64,000 nt of DNA, taken from the NCBI GenBank assembly GCA_963830325.1, contig CAWHMV010000008.1:558001-622000 (forward strand), given 5' to 3'. A program made the position numbers and the translations under genes. Positions 8,917 through 17,814 of the stretch are shown here, one piece after another (positions within the stretch are counted from its first letter, which is position 1; the number at the start of each line of letters is the position of its first letter). Below the pieces are notes generated by a model. That model saw only the letters and a list, made by a program, of their open reading frames with translations, was not told the DNA's origin and did not search any database. The stretch is from PALSA-350 sp963830325 (GTDB taxonomy: Bacteria > Acidobacteriota > Terriglobia > Terriglobales > Acidobacteriaceae).

Positions 8917-10083
8917 ATGACTATTACTCTCCGTATCGTTCCCGCTGTTCTTCTTTGCCTGGCATTTGCACCGCTTTCGTTTGCTCGCGTTCCCCCCAAA
9001 AAAGCAATCGTGGCCTACGTTTTCGTGAAAGACGCGGTCCTCGGCCCGAACGACGTGGCGGCCGGCTCTCTCACCAGGGTGAACTATGCTTTTGCCAACA
9101 TCGAAAGTGGGAAAATCGTGGAAGGCTTCGCCCACGACCGCGAGAATTTCCAGGTCTTACACAATCTGAAGCAGGTGAATCCCCAGCTGCAAATTGTAGT
9201 GTCTGTTGGTGGGTGGACGTGGTCGGGAGCTTTCTCTGACATGGTGTTGACTGCCGCGAGCCGAAAGACCTTCATCGATAGCGCCGTCCAGTTTGTGCGC
9301 GACCATCAACTGGATGGCCTGGATGTCGATTGGGAATATCCCGGATCCATCGGAAACGGCAACGTTTTTCGGCCTGAGGACAAGCAAAACTATACCCTCT
9401 TCCTGAAAGAGCTGCGAAGCCGATTCGACATCGAAGGAAAACGGCTTGGCCGTCATCTTGTCACTTCGATTGCCGTCGGGGCCTCGGCCGAATTCATCTC
9501 TAACACGGAGATGAGCCAGGTTCAGCGCTACGTGGACTCGGTCAACCTGATGAGCTACGACTACTACGAGTCGTCATCCGATGCCACCACTGGGCACCAT
9601 GCACCGCTCTACACCAATCCCGCCGACCCAAAACATGTCTCTGCCGATGCTTCCGTTAAATTGTTTGAACAGGCCGGCGTTCCCGCCCACAAGCTGATCC
9701 TGGGAGTGCCCTTTTACGGCCGCGCCTGGGCAGACGTCGGCGACACCAATCATGGACTGTACCAGCCGGGGAAAAAAGCCACCGTGTGGGCAACGTATCA
9801 CGACATTGCCGGGACGTTCCTCAGCACTGGTTTTGTCCGCTACTGGGACAGCGTCGCATCGGCGCCCTATCTGTATAACCCGGCCACTCGCATGTTCGTG
9901 TCCTATGAGGATCCTGAGTCGATCGCGGCAAAATGCCAATACGTACTCAAACAAGATCTCGGTGGGATCATGTTCTGGGACTACCTGAGCGATACTGCAG
10001 ACCACGCGCTCCTCAACAGCATCAATCGGGGCCTGGCGTCGGGGCCCGGGAGTCAGACCGCTAGCGCCAACGGGAAGGATTGA
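8917..10083 (+). CDS. Secreted GH18 chitinase
   Basis: A 388-aa glycoside hydrolase family 18 enzyme expected to cleave beta-1,4-N-acetylglucosamine chains by substrate-assisted catalysis. Residues 1-23 form a Sec signal peptide ending SFA. The family motifs are SVGGW at 96-100 and DGLDVDWE at 133-140, with Glu140 as the acid catalyst. Later, MSYDYYE and MFWDYLSD match the barrel strands that carry the Tyr and Trp of the active site. There is no separate chitin-binding domain. It lies 36 nt downstream of the ROK regulator and 4 nt upstream of the NagX-like gene, indicating one operon. Confidence 0.93.
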   Translation: MTITLRIVPAVLLCLAFAPLSFARVPPKKAIVAYVFVKDAVLGPNDVAAGSLTRVNYAFANIESGKIVEGFAHDRENFQVLHNLKQVNPQLQIVVSVGGWTWSGAFSDMVLTAASRKTFIDSAVQFVRDHQLDGLDVDWEYPGSIGNGNVFRPEDKQNYTLFLKELRSRFDIEGKRLGRHLVTSIAVGASAEFISNTEMSQVQRYVDSVNLMSYDYYESSSDATTGHHAPLYTNPADPKHVSADASVKLFEQAGVPAHKLILGVPFYGRAWADVGDTNHGLYQPGKKATVWATYHDIAGTFLSTGFVRYWDSVASAPYLYNPATRMFVSYEDPESIAAKCQYVLKQDLGGIMFWDYLSDTADHALLNSINRGLASGPGSQTASANGKD

Positions 10084-10087
10084 TTTC

Positions 10088-11338
10088 ATGGCCACCGCAA
10101 ACACGGATGCTTCGCCTTCCGTACTTCGACACGGAGAAAGTGTGGTGCCGTCCACGGCCGCTGCCTCCAGGGTAGCTTCGATCGATATCTTTCGCGGCCT
10201 GACCATCCTGGTCATGATCTTCGTGAACGACCTCGCTGGAGTCAAAGACCTTCCCTGGTGGACCTACCATCTTCCCGGAAATGTGAACGGCATGACCTAC
10301 GTCGACATGGTCTTTCCGTTCTTCCTTTTTATTGTCGGCATATCTCTTCCGCTCGCCGTCCGCCACCGGTTGTCCAGGAACGGCAGTGTCGCCAGCTTGT
10401 GGGTCCACATCCTTGCCCGTTCGTTTGCCCTCGTCGTTCTAGGCATAGCGCTGGCAAATGGGGAAAAAGCGGACGCGCTACGTACAGGTGTGAATGGCAA
10501 TGTCTGGCTGCTCCTCACCCTCGTCGGAGCAATACTCTTTTGGAATGTGTATCCCCGTTCTGATAAATATGGAACGCTGCTCAAGGGGATGAAGGTGGCC
10601 GGACTGCTCTTGATGGTCGCCATGTTCGCTATCTTTCGCCGGACAGGCACAGCTGGCCACGCCGCGTGGCTCGACTTTAGTTACTGGGAGATCCTCGGCC
10701 TCATCGGCTGGACCTACCTGGCCGTGTCTATCCTTTACATCCCCACGCGGCGCTGGCGCTGGGCTCCGCTCGCATGGTTGGTTTGCCTGGTGGCCCTGAA
10801 TGCTGTGTCCCTGGCGCACTGGATCACTTTCACCGCCAAATTGCCTTACTACTTCTGGCCCTGGAACACAGGCTGTTTCTGTCTGCTCACCATGGCCGGC
10901 ATCGTCACATCGACGATCTTCCTAAGCGATTCCCTTGCCGCCACAGCAAAGGAGAAAGCCCTATGGGCCTTCGCCTTTGCCTCTGCTCTCTTCCTGGCCG
11001 GCTGGCTGCTCACGCCACTCGGCATCTCAAAAATACGAGCCACGCCCACCTGGGGACTTTACTCCGCCGGCGCCGCTACCCTTGCGTTCCTTGCGTTGTA
11101 TTGGGTCTGCGATGTGCACAAGCACGTCCGCTGGGCTGCCATCGTCAAACCGGCAGGATCCAACACCCTGCTCACCTATCTGCTGCCCGACCTATTCTTC
11201 GTGACCCTTGGTAGCCTCGCTTTTTTAAATCCATGGGGGCATGGCTGGCAAGGGGTGATGCAGTCTTTGATATTCACCCTGCTGATATTGGGTATATCCA
11301 CTATCCTGACCCGCTATAAGCTCCGTATGCAGCTTTAA
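10088..11338 (+). CDS. NagX/HGSNAT-like membrane acyltransferase
   Basis: A 416-aa polytopic inner-membrane protein of the heparan-alpha-glucosaminide N-acetyltransferase (HGSNAT/NagX, DUF5009) family. The N-terminal signature SIDIFRGLTILVMIFVND (about residues 31-48) and YVDMVFPFFLFIVGISLPLA are typical, and about ten further TM segments follow. In proteobacteria NagX belongs to N-acetylglucosamine regulons and is thought to handle amino sugars at the membrane. The ATG lies 4 nt after the chitinase stop codon, so the two are co-translated or tightly coupled. It converges on the PQQ dehydrogenase with only 6 nt between stop codons. Confidence 0.85.
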   Translation: MATANTDASPSVLRHGESVVPSTAAASRVASIDIFRGLTILVMIFVNDLAGVKDLPWWTYHLPGNVNGMTYVDMVFPFFLFIVGISLPLAVRHRLSRNGSVASLWVHILARSFALVVLGIALANGEKADALRTGVNGNVWLLLTLVGAILFWNVYPRSDKYGTLLKGMKVAGLLLMVAMFAIFRRTGTAGHAAWLDFSYWEILGLIGWTYLAVSILYIPTRRWRWAPLAWLVCLVALNAVSLAHWITFTAKLPYYFWPWNTGCFCLLTMAGIVTSTIFLSDSLAATAKEKALWAFAFASALFLAGWLLTPLGISKIRATPTWGLYSAGAATLAFLALYWVCDVHKHVRWAAIVKPAGSNTLLTYLLPDLFFVTLGSLAFLNPWGHGWQGVMQSLIFTLLILGISTILTRYKLRMQL

Positions 11339-11344
11339 GCACCG

Positions 11345-13480
11345 CTACTGTAGCGAAAAGGCAATGTACACGCTGCCCGTGGGTCCTTTTGTAAATTGCG
11401 TCCCGCCGCTTGCAATCACTACGTACTGCCTGCCGTCGATCATGTAGGTCGCCGGCGTTGCCGTGCCCGCAAATGGCAATACCGTTTCCCAAAGCAGCTT
11501 CCCGCTCCTGCTGTCGAATGCTCTGAATTTCTTATCGTGCGCCGTCGCACCAATGAAGAGGACGTTTCCTGCCGTCACGATCGGGCCACCATAATTCTCA
11601 GAACCCGTGTTCGTTATGCCCTTCACGGCAAGCTCCGGGTATTCGCCGAATGGAATCTTCCACAGATAGCGGCCCGTATTCAGGTCAATTGCATTCAGAG
11701 TTCCCCACGGAGGAGTGATCGCCGGGTAACCCTCCGCGTCGGCGAAATCCCGCGATCCAGTGACCTCGTACTTCATCGTCGCACCGTCTGCGGCAGCGGA
11801 GTAGATCCCACCCTCATCAGGATCCTTGGCACCGGTCTCTGCCCGGTTGGTCAGAAACTGAATGAGCGCTTGTAAATGTGCATCGCGGAGGTTAGGAAAG
11901 GACGGCATGCGTCCGCCACCCAGCGAGATCTTGGCTTCAATCTGCTCCGGCGAGAGACGCTTACCCACATCGACGAGCGAAGGATACTGCGGCGGCGAAC
12001 CTGCCAGATCCTTGCCGTGACATAGACTGCATTGATTGTGATAAATCCTTGCGCCGGTACTCGCAGTCGGCTGGTTCTCCGTCAGGCCCAGCACACATGC
12101 CATCTCATTTGCGTTCACGTAAATCACGCCACGCAAGCGATCGACCGCCGGCCCTCCCCATTCCGCGCCCCCAAGAAAGCAGGGGAACACAACCGTCTCT
12201 TGATTGAGTCCAATGGGTACAAACTGACCCCCACTGCGGAATGTGGCCAACTCCTTCACTGCCTTTGCGTGTGCCTCCGGCGTACGCGTGGTCAGTAGAT
12301 CCGGCGTAAGCCGCTGCCGGGTAAACGGCGCCGGCAGAGTAGGTGAGGGCTGGGTCGGCGACGTGACTTCCCCCGGTACATCACTCGGAGGATAAGGGCG
12401 CTCCTCGATCGGAAAGAGCGGCTTGCCGTTGGTCCGGTCGAATAGATAGAGATAGCCCTGTTTCGTGGTTTGCGCCACCGCGTCAACGCAACTGCCGTTG
12501 TGCCGAACTGTGACCAGTGCCGGATGCGACGGGAAATCACGATCCCAGATGTCATGATGGACTCCTTGAAAGTGCCAAAGCCGCTTTCCCGTCTTGGCAT
12601 CGAGAGCGAGCAGGGTATCTGCGAAGAGGTCGTCGCCTACCCGATCCGATCCGTAAAAATCAAACACCGCCGAACCGGTCGGAACATAAACGATGCCGCG
12701 TTGCTCATCCAGCGCCATACCAGCCCAGTTGTTGGCCGAGCCTGCGGTTTTCCACGCGTCTGCGGGCCACGTGGAATAGCCGAATTCGCCCGGGTGTGGG
12801 ATGGTATGAAAACTCCAGCGGACAGCGCCGGTACGAACATCGAAAGCGCGAATATCGCCAGGAGGGGACGGGTACGTCTCCGGATTGCGGCCGCCAACAA
12901 TGATCAAGTCCTGGAAGATAATCCCAGGACTGGTGAGGGCGATGGATTGAGAAAGATAGTCTCCGCGGAGTCCCTTCCGTAAATCGATTCTTCCCTGTTC
13001 GCCAAACGAGGGAATCACTTTGCCGGTCTCCGCCTCGAGTGCATAGAGGTAATTCATCACCCCGGCTAGAATGCGGCCATGCTGGCCGTCGCTCCAGTAG
13101 GCCAACCCACGCGCTGGCTGGCTGCTGTGTACCCCGGAGTCAAATTTCCACAGCAACTTGCCGGTCGAGGCGTCCAGCGCGATAACTTTTTGCGAGGCTG
13201 TATAGGCGAAGAGAGTGCGCCCGATGATGATCGGATTCGTTTCCAGACCACCCTCTTCGGCGGCATCAAACTTCCAGGCCTCTTTGAGCCTGTGCACATT
13301 GCTCCGATTGATTTGCGAAAGCGGATAGTAATGATCCCCCTCGACCTGTCCGCCATAAACGGGCCAATCTGCACGATGCTGCCACGGATCGCTCTTGCAA
13401 GCCTGTCCATGGAGGGTCGCGGACGCTCCTACGATGAGCGCGAAGAGCAAAGCCGAGGTAGCGCAGACCTTGTTTACCAT
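11345..13480 (-). CDS. PQQ-dependent dehydrogenase with haem c domain
   Basis: A 711-aa exported quinoprotein with a signal peptide (residues about 1-26), an eight-bladed PQQ propeller and an inserted cytochrome c domain with CSLCHG near residue 480. The order (propeller, cytochrome domain, then the last propeller blades containing GTLNAIDLNTGRYLW) matches membrane-associated quinoprotein glucose/alcohol dehydrogenase-like proteins. It would oxidise a sugar or alcohol in the periplasm and pass electrons to haem c. The ATG at 13480 has AAGGAC a few bases upstream. A second, somewhat larger relative is at 55496-57787. The substrate cannot be deduced. Family A repeat 2 separates it from the ThuA genes upstream. 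Confidence 0.88.
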   Translation of the reverse strand: MVNKVCATSALLFALIVGASATLHGQACKSDPWQHRADWPVYGGQVEGDHYYPLSQINRSNVHRLKEAWKFDAAEEGGLETNPIIIGRTLFAYTASQKVIALDASTGKLLWKFDSGVHSSQPARGLAYWSDGQHGRILAGVMNYLYALEAETGKVIPSFGEQGRIDLRKGLRGDYLSQSIALTSPGIIFQDLIIVGGRNPETYPSPPGDIRAFDVRTGAVRWSFHTIPHPGEFGYSTWPADAWKTAGSANNWAGMALDEQRGIVYVPTGSAVFDFYGSDRVGDDLFADTLLALDAKTGKRLWHFQGVHHDIWDRDFPSHPALVTVRHNGSCVDAVAQTTKQGYLYLFDRTNGKPLFPIEERPYPPSDVPGEVTSPTQPSPTLPAPFTRQRLTPDLLTTRTPEAHAKAVKELATFRSGGQFVPIGLNQETVVFPCFLGGAEWGGPAVDRLRGVIYVNANEMACVLGLTENQPTASTGARIYHNQCSLCHGKDLAGSPPQYPSLVDVGKRLSPEQIEAKISLGGGRMPSFPNLRDAHLQALIQFLTNRAETGAKDPDEGGIYSAAADGATMKYEVTGSRDFADAEGYPAITPPWGTLNAIDLNTGRYLWKIPFGEYPELAVKGITNTGSENYGGPIVTAGNVLFIGATAHDKKFRAFDSRSGKLLWETVLPFAGTATPATYMIDGRQYVVIASGGTQFTKGPTGSVYIAFSLQ

Positions 13481-13492
13481 CGACGTCCTTGA

Positions 13493-13653
13493 GTGAAAAC
13501 CGCAGATCTCTCCACTACGCCACGCTCCGGTCGAGATGACAAATTTGTTTGAGGACGAGATTCCACACTTCCAGGAGAAGGCTGGCGCTTACCTGCAACA
13601 AATTTGTCATCTCGACCGGAGCGTAGCGTAGTGGAGAGATTTGCGGTTCTCAC
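13493..13653. repeat. Family A inverted repeat, copy 2
   Basis: Arms 13493-13549 and 13597-13653 (57 nt each) are reverse complements with three visible mismatches and a 47-nt spacer. The core is the same as copy 1 (CTCCACTACG...GGTCGAGATGACA). The right arm runs over the stop codon (13650-13652) of the ThuA gene, so that gene's extreme 3' end is supplied by the repeat. It separates two genes on the same strand, unlike copies 1 and 3. Confidence 0.9.
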
Positions 13654-14426
13654 TCAACTTTCCCTGCCGACGACTGCGGCCCTTTACCCAGCAGCCATTC
13701 CGTAGCATTCTCAATCAACATGTTCTGCACCGGACTGGTAAAGATCTTGTCTCCATGTCCCATATTCATGTACAGCATCTTGTACTGAGTATTCGTCCAC
13801 ACCACCGGAATATCCCCGTAGGTCAGCAGCCCCTTGATCCCAAGAGGGTAATTCGCAGGATCCAGCGTCAGCAGAACATGGATATGGCTATCAGCACGAG
13901 GGCTCGGCTTCCATCGATACCATTCATTGGTAGGCGAGACAAATGTCCCCGGCAAATTCCGCGTGACTGGGCTTGTCTTGTCGTCAACAATCAGCTTTGC
14001 CGGCAGCGGAGGCCAGCTATTAGCATCAAACACCCCTCCACCGATGAACGTCATAAACCATGGCCATTTCGTGTCCTTGTCGTTGTAAGCGGACACGTGA
14101 AAGCCCAGCCATGCGCCACCCCCGGTCATATATTTCTCAAACGCCTCCCGCTCCGCCTGGTTATGTGGGAACTCGTTGAGCCACACCACCAACTGATATG
14201 GTTTCAAATTCGCGTCATTAAGATCATCCCAATTGGTCGTTGCTTCCAGCGTGAAATTATCTTTCCGGGCAAGCTCCGAAAAATACCTTAACGCATCCAG
14301 CGCAAAGAGAACGTGGTCTGTCTCTACATTCAAAGAATGAAAAATCAAAACCTTTGGCCGTGCGGTCTGGGCGCCGGCATCCGAGGACAGCATCCCAAAC
14401 AACAACAGCACGATGAGACTCTTCAC
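13650..14426 (-). CDS. ThuA domain protein, exported (second of pair)
   Basis: A 258-aa ThuA-family protein (class I glutamine amidotransferase-like fold, found in trehalose/3-keto-glycoside utilisation loci). The start is taken as GTG at 14426, which overlaps the upstream stop as GTGA and puts the signal sequence KSLIVLLLFGMLSSDAGA at the N-terminus; a TTG at 14441 is the longer alternative. Conserved stretches include LVVWLNEFPHN, GGAWLGFHVSAYND, EWYRWKPSPR and IPVVWTN...MGHG. Its upstream neighbour is a paralogue, and the overlap implies translational coupling. Catalytic role is unknown in this subfamily. The stop codon lies inside family A repeat 2. Confidence 0.82.
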   Translation of the reverse strand: MKSLIVLLLFGMLSSDAGAQTARPKVLIFHSLNVETDHVLFALDALRYFSELARKDNFTLEATTNWDDLNDANLKPYQLVVWLNEFPHNQAEREAFEKYMTGGGAWLGFHVSAYNDKDTKWPWFMTFIGGGVFDANSWPPLPAKLIVDDKTSPVTRNLPGTFVSPTNEWYRWKPSPRADSHIHVLLTLDPANYPLGIKGLLTYGDIPVVWTNTQYKMLYMNMGHGDKIFTSPVQNMLIENATEWLLGKGPQSSAGKVE

Positions 14427-15202
14427 TGGCCAGCACCCCAAAAGATGGCATTCCGGAAAAGCTGCGTGAAGTCTTTGTTCTGGAACAACTCAGGGTGATG
14501 GCCCATAAAGATGTAAATATTTCGAGCCTTGACGTGTTCGTTGGTCCACACCACAGGGTGGTCGCCCATGGTGATCATGCTTTTGGGATCGTAGGTCGAC
14601 TCATCAACACTAGCCAGAACATGAACATTGGCACGATTAGACCTGCTCCACGTGTACCACTCTTCCTTCTCTACAACGAAGGAGGGCGGCAGGCCCTTGG
14701 TTGCTGGATGGTTGGGATCATCCACTTTCACCGTGGCCGTAGCGAATTGCGCGATGTAGCTGGTGTACCGAATATCCCCCATAAAGTGCGACCACCAAGT
14801 CCACATCGGGTATCCGTCAAAATCGCCCAGCAGCATAGCGTGATGAAAGCCAATCCAGCCGCCGGTTCCGCGCTCGATATACCGCTCAAAGGCTTGCTTC
14901 GCGACCGGGGTCCAGCGGTAAGGTGGATAATTGAGTTGAATAAACAACCGGTACTTCGCGAGGAAAGCATCATTGATGGGGTCGGTGTTCGTGATGTAGT
15001 CGACCGCAAAGTTATTCTCCGCTGCCAACTGCCCCAACCAAACTTTGGCTGCCGCGACAAAATCATTGTGCGGGCCATTTCCGTCTTCGGCAATCGCCAC
15101 CACCCGGAACTTCACCGGCTTGCTGGAGGTGTCGAGCGCGTGCGCACCGACATACGCTGCCAGCAGGAAGACACAAAGGAACCACTTCTTAAAAACGCTC
15201 AT
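14423..15202 (-). CDS. ThuA domain protein, exported (first of pair)
   Basis: A 259-aa ThuA-family protein with an N-terminal signal peptide (residues about 1-22, ending GAHA). Motifs parallel those of the downstream copy: LFIQLNYPPY, GGWIGFHHAM, EWYTWSRSNR, HPVVWTNEHV and IFMGHHPELF. The two share architecture but are divergent enough not to be a recent duplication. They overlap by 4 nt (GTGA). ThuA proteins cluster with sugar dehydrogenases and TIM-barrel isomerases in glycoside oxidation pathways, which fits the exported isomerase-like protein at 17815-18654, but function here is inferred from context only. Confidence 0.84.
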   Translation of the reverse strand: MSVFKKWFLCVFLLAAYVGAHALDTSSKPVKFRVVAIAEDGNGPHNDFVAAAKVWLGQLAAENNFAVDYITNTDPINDAFLAKYRLFIQLNYPPYRWTPVAKQAFERYIERGTGGWIGFHHAMLLGDFDGYPMWTWWSHFMGDIRYTSYIAQFATATVKVDDPNHPATKGLPPSFVVEKEEWYTWSRSNRANVHVLASVDESTYDPKSMITMGDHPVVWTNEHVKARNIYIFMGHHPELFQNKDFTQLFRNAIFWGAGQ

Positions 15203-15245
15203 CGTTGCCTACCCACCGTAATCTGAATGAGTCTGACCCTTGAGG

Positions 15246-15567
15246 CCGCATCCGGCCGCGGAAAACGCTTAGACGAAGGCACGGGTTTAGCCGTGCCGTA
15301 CATATCACATGAACTTGACGGCTTTAGCCGCAGAGGTACGCTTTTCGATGCCTGTAGAAACAATTACCCGCTTTCTGTAGCTCGAGACTTCATCCGCACT
15401 GCTGGAAAGACGTACCTCAGGGGCTAAAGCCCGTCGTAGTCTAATCATTTACGGCCCGACTAAAGTCGTGCCCTGATACAAAACCGGGTTTTTCCGCAGC
15501 CTTTAAGCCCTCATCAGCCCGGCAGTTTGTAGCACGGCTGAAGCCGTGCCCTTCGTCCGGATGCGTT
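15246..15567. repeat. Family C hairpin-rich repeat, copy 1
   Basis: The 383-bp gap between the ThuA and YVTN genes holds no ORF but several hairpins: GGCACGGGTTTAGCCGTGCC (15279-15298), GGCCCGACTAAAGTCGTGCC (15453-15472), GGGCTAAAGCCC near 15421, and GCACGGCTGAAGCCGTGC near 15531. The ends are related as an imperfect inverted repeat around CGCATCCGG and ACGAAGG. Related pieces occur at 22190, 25245, 34690-35102 and 54890-55350. Confidence 0.8.
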
Positions 15568-15585
15568 TCCTTACTCAAGACCCTC

Positions 15586-16653
15586 TTACTGGATCACCGT
15601 CACATTGTTGCTGCTGTAGTTGGCGACATAAATCATACGAGCCGGCGCATCCAACCCGATCGCATACGGAATCGCCCCCACATCCACCTTGTTAACCGGA
15701 AGATTCGTCTTGCCGTCGATCACTGTCACGCAGGCCGTGCGTTGATTGGCCACGTAGATTCGGTCACTCTGCTCATCGACTGCGATTGCCTGAGGATGTG
15801 TTCCCAGGAGAATGGTCTTGGTCACAGCGTCGCTCACTCCATCGATCACCGCGAGGGTGTCGTCGCCGTAGCTCAGAACGTATGCCTTTTTGGTCACCGG
15901 GTTCACTTCAACGGCGAATGGAATCGCGCCCACACCCACCGTAGTCGCGGCATTGGTTTCCCCCTTGATAATCGTCACACTGGCGCTGTCCTCATTCACC
16001 GCGTAGATCTTGTCTGTGCTGGGTTCGACCGCGATCGCCCAGGCATGCTTGCCCGTCGGCACCGAGGTAGTCGCCCCGGTAGCCCCGTCAATGACGGTGA
16101 CATTTTCGCTCCCATAGTTGACCGTATAAATCTTGTTGGTTGCCTCATTCAGGGCAATGCCCCGCGGGCCTTGCCCGACCCGGATAGTCGACGTCGCGTT
16201 GGTTGCCCCATCGATAACGGTCACACTATGACCGAAATTGTTGGCCACATAGATCTTGTTCCTGAGCGTGTCCACGACCAGCGCCTGTGGATAGCTGCCA
16301 ACGTGCACGGTCGCGCTTAACCTATCAGTTCCGCCGTCGATCACTGAGACCGAATCGGCGCCCGCATTGGTAATGTAGACCTTATTCGTTTTCGGATTGA
16401 TCGCGACCGTCTCCGGACGATCTTCCACATCAACGGTGGAGGTTGCGCGCGTCGTCCCGTCAATAATGGTCACCGAGTTGTTACCATGGTTCACCACATA
16501 AACCTTGTGGGTGACCGGGTTCGCCGCCACGGCGATCGGCGTGGTGCCCACAGCCACCGTCGCAACGGCTGACTGCGCCACGGAAGCGAGCGGCGCAATG
16601 GTTGCGGCGAGGACAGCAATCCCCGTACGGCAGTAGGCCGAGGGACCACTCAT
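15586..16653 (-). CDS. YVTN-repeat beta-propeller protein, exported
   Basis: A 355-aa exported propeller of the YncE/YVTN type. A signal peptide (residues about 1-28) is followed by seven or more blades of about 42 residues, each with a variant of NKVYVVNHGNNSVTVIDG. The ATG at 16653 overlaps the stop codon of the upstream redoxin gene (ATGA), so the two are translationally coupled. Such propellers bind proteins, DNA or metals; no catalytic site is visible. Its role in the operon may be a binding scaffold for the periplasmic redox proteins, which is inference. Confidence 0.85.
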   Translation of the reverse strand: MSGPSAYCRTGIAVLAATIAPLASVAQSAVATVAVGTTPIAVAANPVTHKVYVVNHGNNSVTIIDGTTRATSTVDVEDRPETVAINPKTNKVYITNAGADSVSVIDGGTDRLSATVHVGSYPQALVVDTLRNKIYVANNFGHSVTVIDGATNATSTIRVGQGPRGIALNEATNKIYTVNYGSENVTVIDGATGATTSVPTGKHAWAIAVEPSTDKIYAVNEDSASVTIIKGETNAATTVGVGAIPFAVEVNPVTKKAYVLSYGDDTLAVIDGVSDAVTKTILLGTHPQAIAVDEQSDRIYVANQRTACVTVIDGKTNLPVNKVDVGAIPYAIGLDAPARMIYVANYSSNNVTVIQ

Positions 16654-17813
16654 TTTTCCAGCCAGTAATTGTTCAACCCGATATAAGCCGATGGCAGGTT
16701 GGCAAGGATCGTCCGCCGGAGCTTAAGCTGGTCAACCGGCTTATCCGTTTGGTACAGAACATTGCCGTCCGCGTCGAGCAGAATCGTGTAGGGGACCTCT
16801 GGCCCAGCCTCCCACTCGGGGTCGAATGCCTTTTGCAAGGCCGCCGTGTTCTCAGAATCAAACAGCAGGTTGCGGCTGGTGGCATGTGTCTTCTCCAACC
16901 ACTGCGTCACAACAGGCTTCTCATCCGGCTTGTTCATCGATACGACCACTAGCTCAAAATTGCGATCGCTGTACATGCGGTAGATATCCTGAATCCCGGC
17001 GAACTCTTCGAGGCAGGCACTGCACCGTGTCGACCAGAACTGAATCAGCCTCACATTGCCATCCGCATTCCTATGCAGAGCCTTGAGCGCATCTGCCGAA
17101 ACCGTATCGAGCGATACAGGCTGCGCGTTCAGCTTTTCCATAAACGCCACGTTCGCGGCCTCTTTATCGCTCCACTTGGTGGAACAGCCGAATGCTCCGG
17201 TATGTTTGACGGCTACTTCCTGGTCCGCGAGCAGCGCGTTAATCGCGTCCAGCGCATAGTGCCTCTTGACGAACTCGATCCGGTAGCTGTCATCAATAGC
17301 TCCCTCGTAGCGCAGCTTGCGCTGCTGATCGAAAATGAAAATGTGCGGTGAAGCCTGCGGCCCGTAAGCCCGGGAAACATATTCGGTGTCTCCGTCATAA
17401 AGATAGGGATACTGCAGATGTTTGTACGCCACCCTGATCTTCATCTCATCCAGCGTGTCGCTCACATCAGAAGAGTCCAGCTCGTCGATGCGGATCGCCT
17501 TGGGGTCGTTGGGACTGATGGCGACCACGGCCACGCCTTTCTCTTTGTAAGCGTTATAGAGCTGGGTGACCCGGCCCTCGTACATCTGTGCATTCGGGCA
17601 ATGGTCACAGGTAAATACCACCACCAGAACCTTGCTCGACGCGTAGTCGCTCAGCTTGTGGATCTTGCCATCCACTCCCGGCAGAGAGAAGTCGGGGGCC
17701 GCCGATCCCAGCGCCAGGATTGGATGCTCGGCAGCCAGCCCGGTCAAAGGCGCAATCAGCAGAGCCAGCAAACTCCAGATCGCTTTCTTCTTCAGTTCAG
17801 AGAAAATCGACAT
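16650..17813 (-). CDS. Exported redoxin-thioredoxin double-domain protein (paralogue)
   Basis: A 387-aa paralogue of the protein at 109-1239 with the same order: signal peptide, redoxin domain with CDHCP at 69-73, then a thioredoxin-like domain. The second active-site motif is WSTRCSAC at 260-267, so the CxxC spacing is kept but its context is altered from WCxxC. The ATG at 17813 has CAGGAGC upstream and lies 1 nt after the stop of the preceding gene; longer in-frame starts are less likely. It overlaps the YVTN gene by 4 nt. The position directly behind a haem c/copper monooxygenase-like gene suggests it delivers reducing equivalents or maintains thiols or copper for that protein. Confidence 0.85.
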   Translation of the reverse strand: MSIFSELKKKAIWSLLALLIAPLTGLAAEHPILALGSAAPDFSLPGVDGKIHKLSDYASSKVLVVVFTCDHCPNAQMYEGRVTQLYNAYKEKGVAVVAISPNDPKAIRIDELDSSDVSDTLDEMKIRVAYKHLQYPYLYDGDTEYVSRAYGPQASPHIFIFDQQRKLRYEGAIDDSYRIEFVKRHYALDAINALLADQEVAVKHTGAFGCSTKWSDKEAANVAFMEKLNAQPVSLDTVSADALKALHRNADGNVRLIQFWSTRCSACLEEFAGIQDIYRMYSDRNFELVVVSMNKPDEKPVVTQWLEKTHATSRNLLFDSENTAALQKAFDPEWEAGPEVPYTILLDADGNVLYQTDKPVDQLKLRRTILANLPSAYIGLNNYWLEK

Positions 17814-17814
17814 A

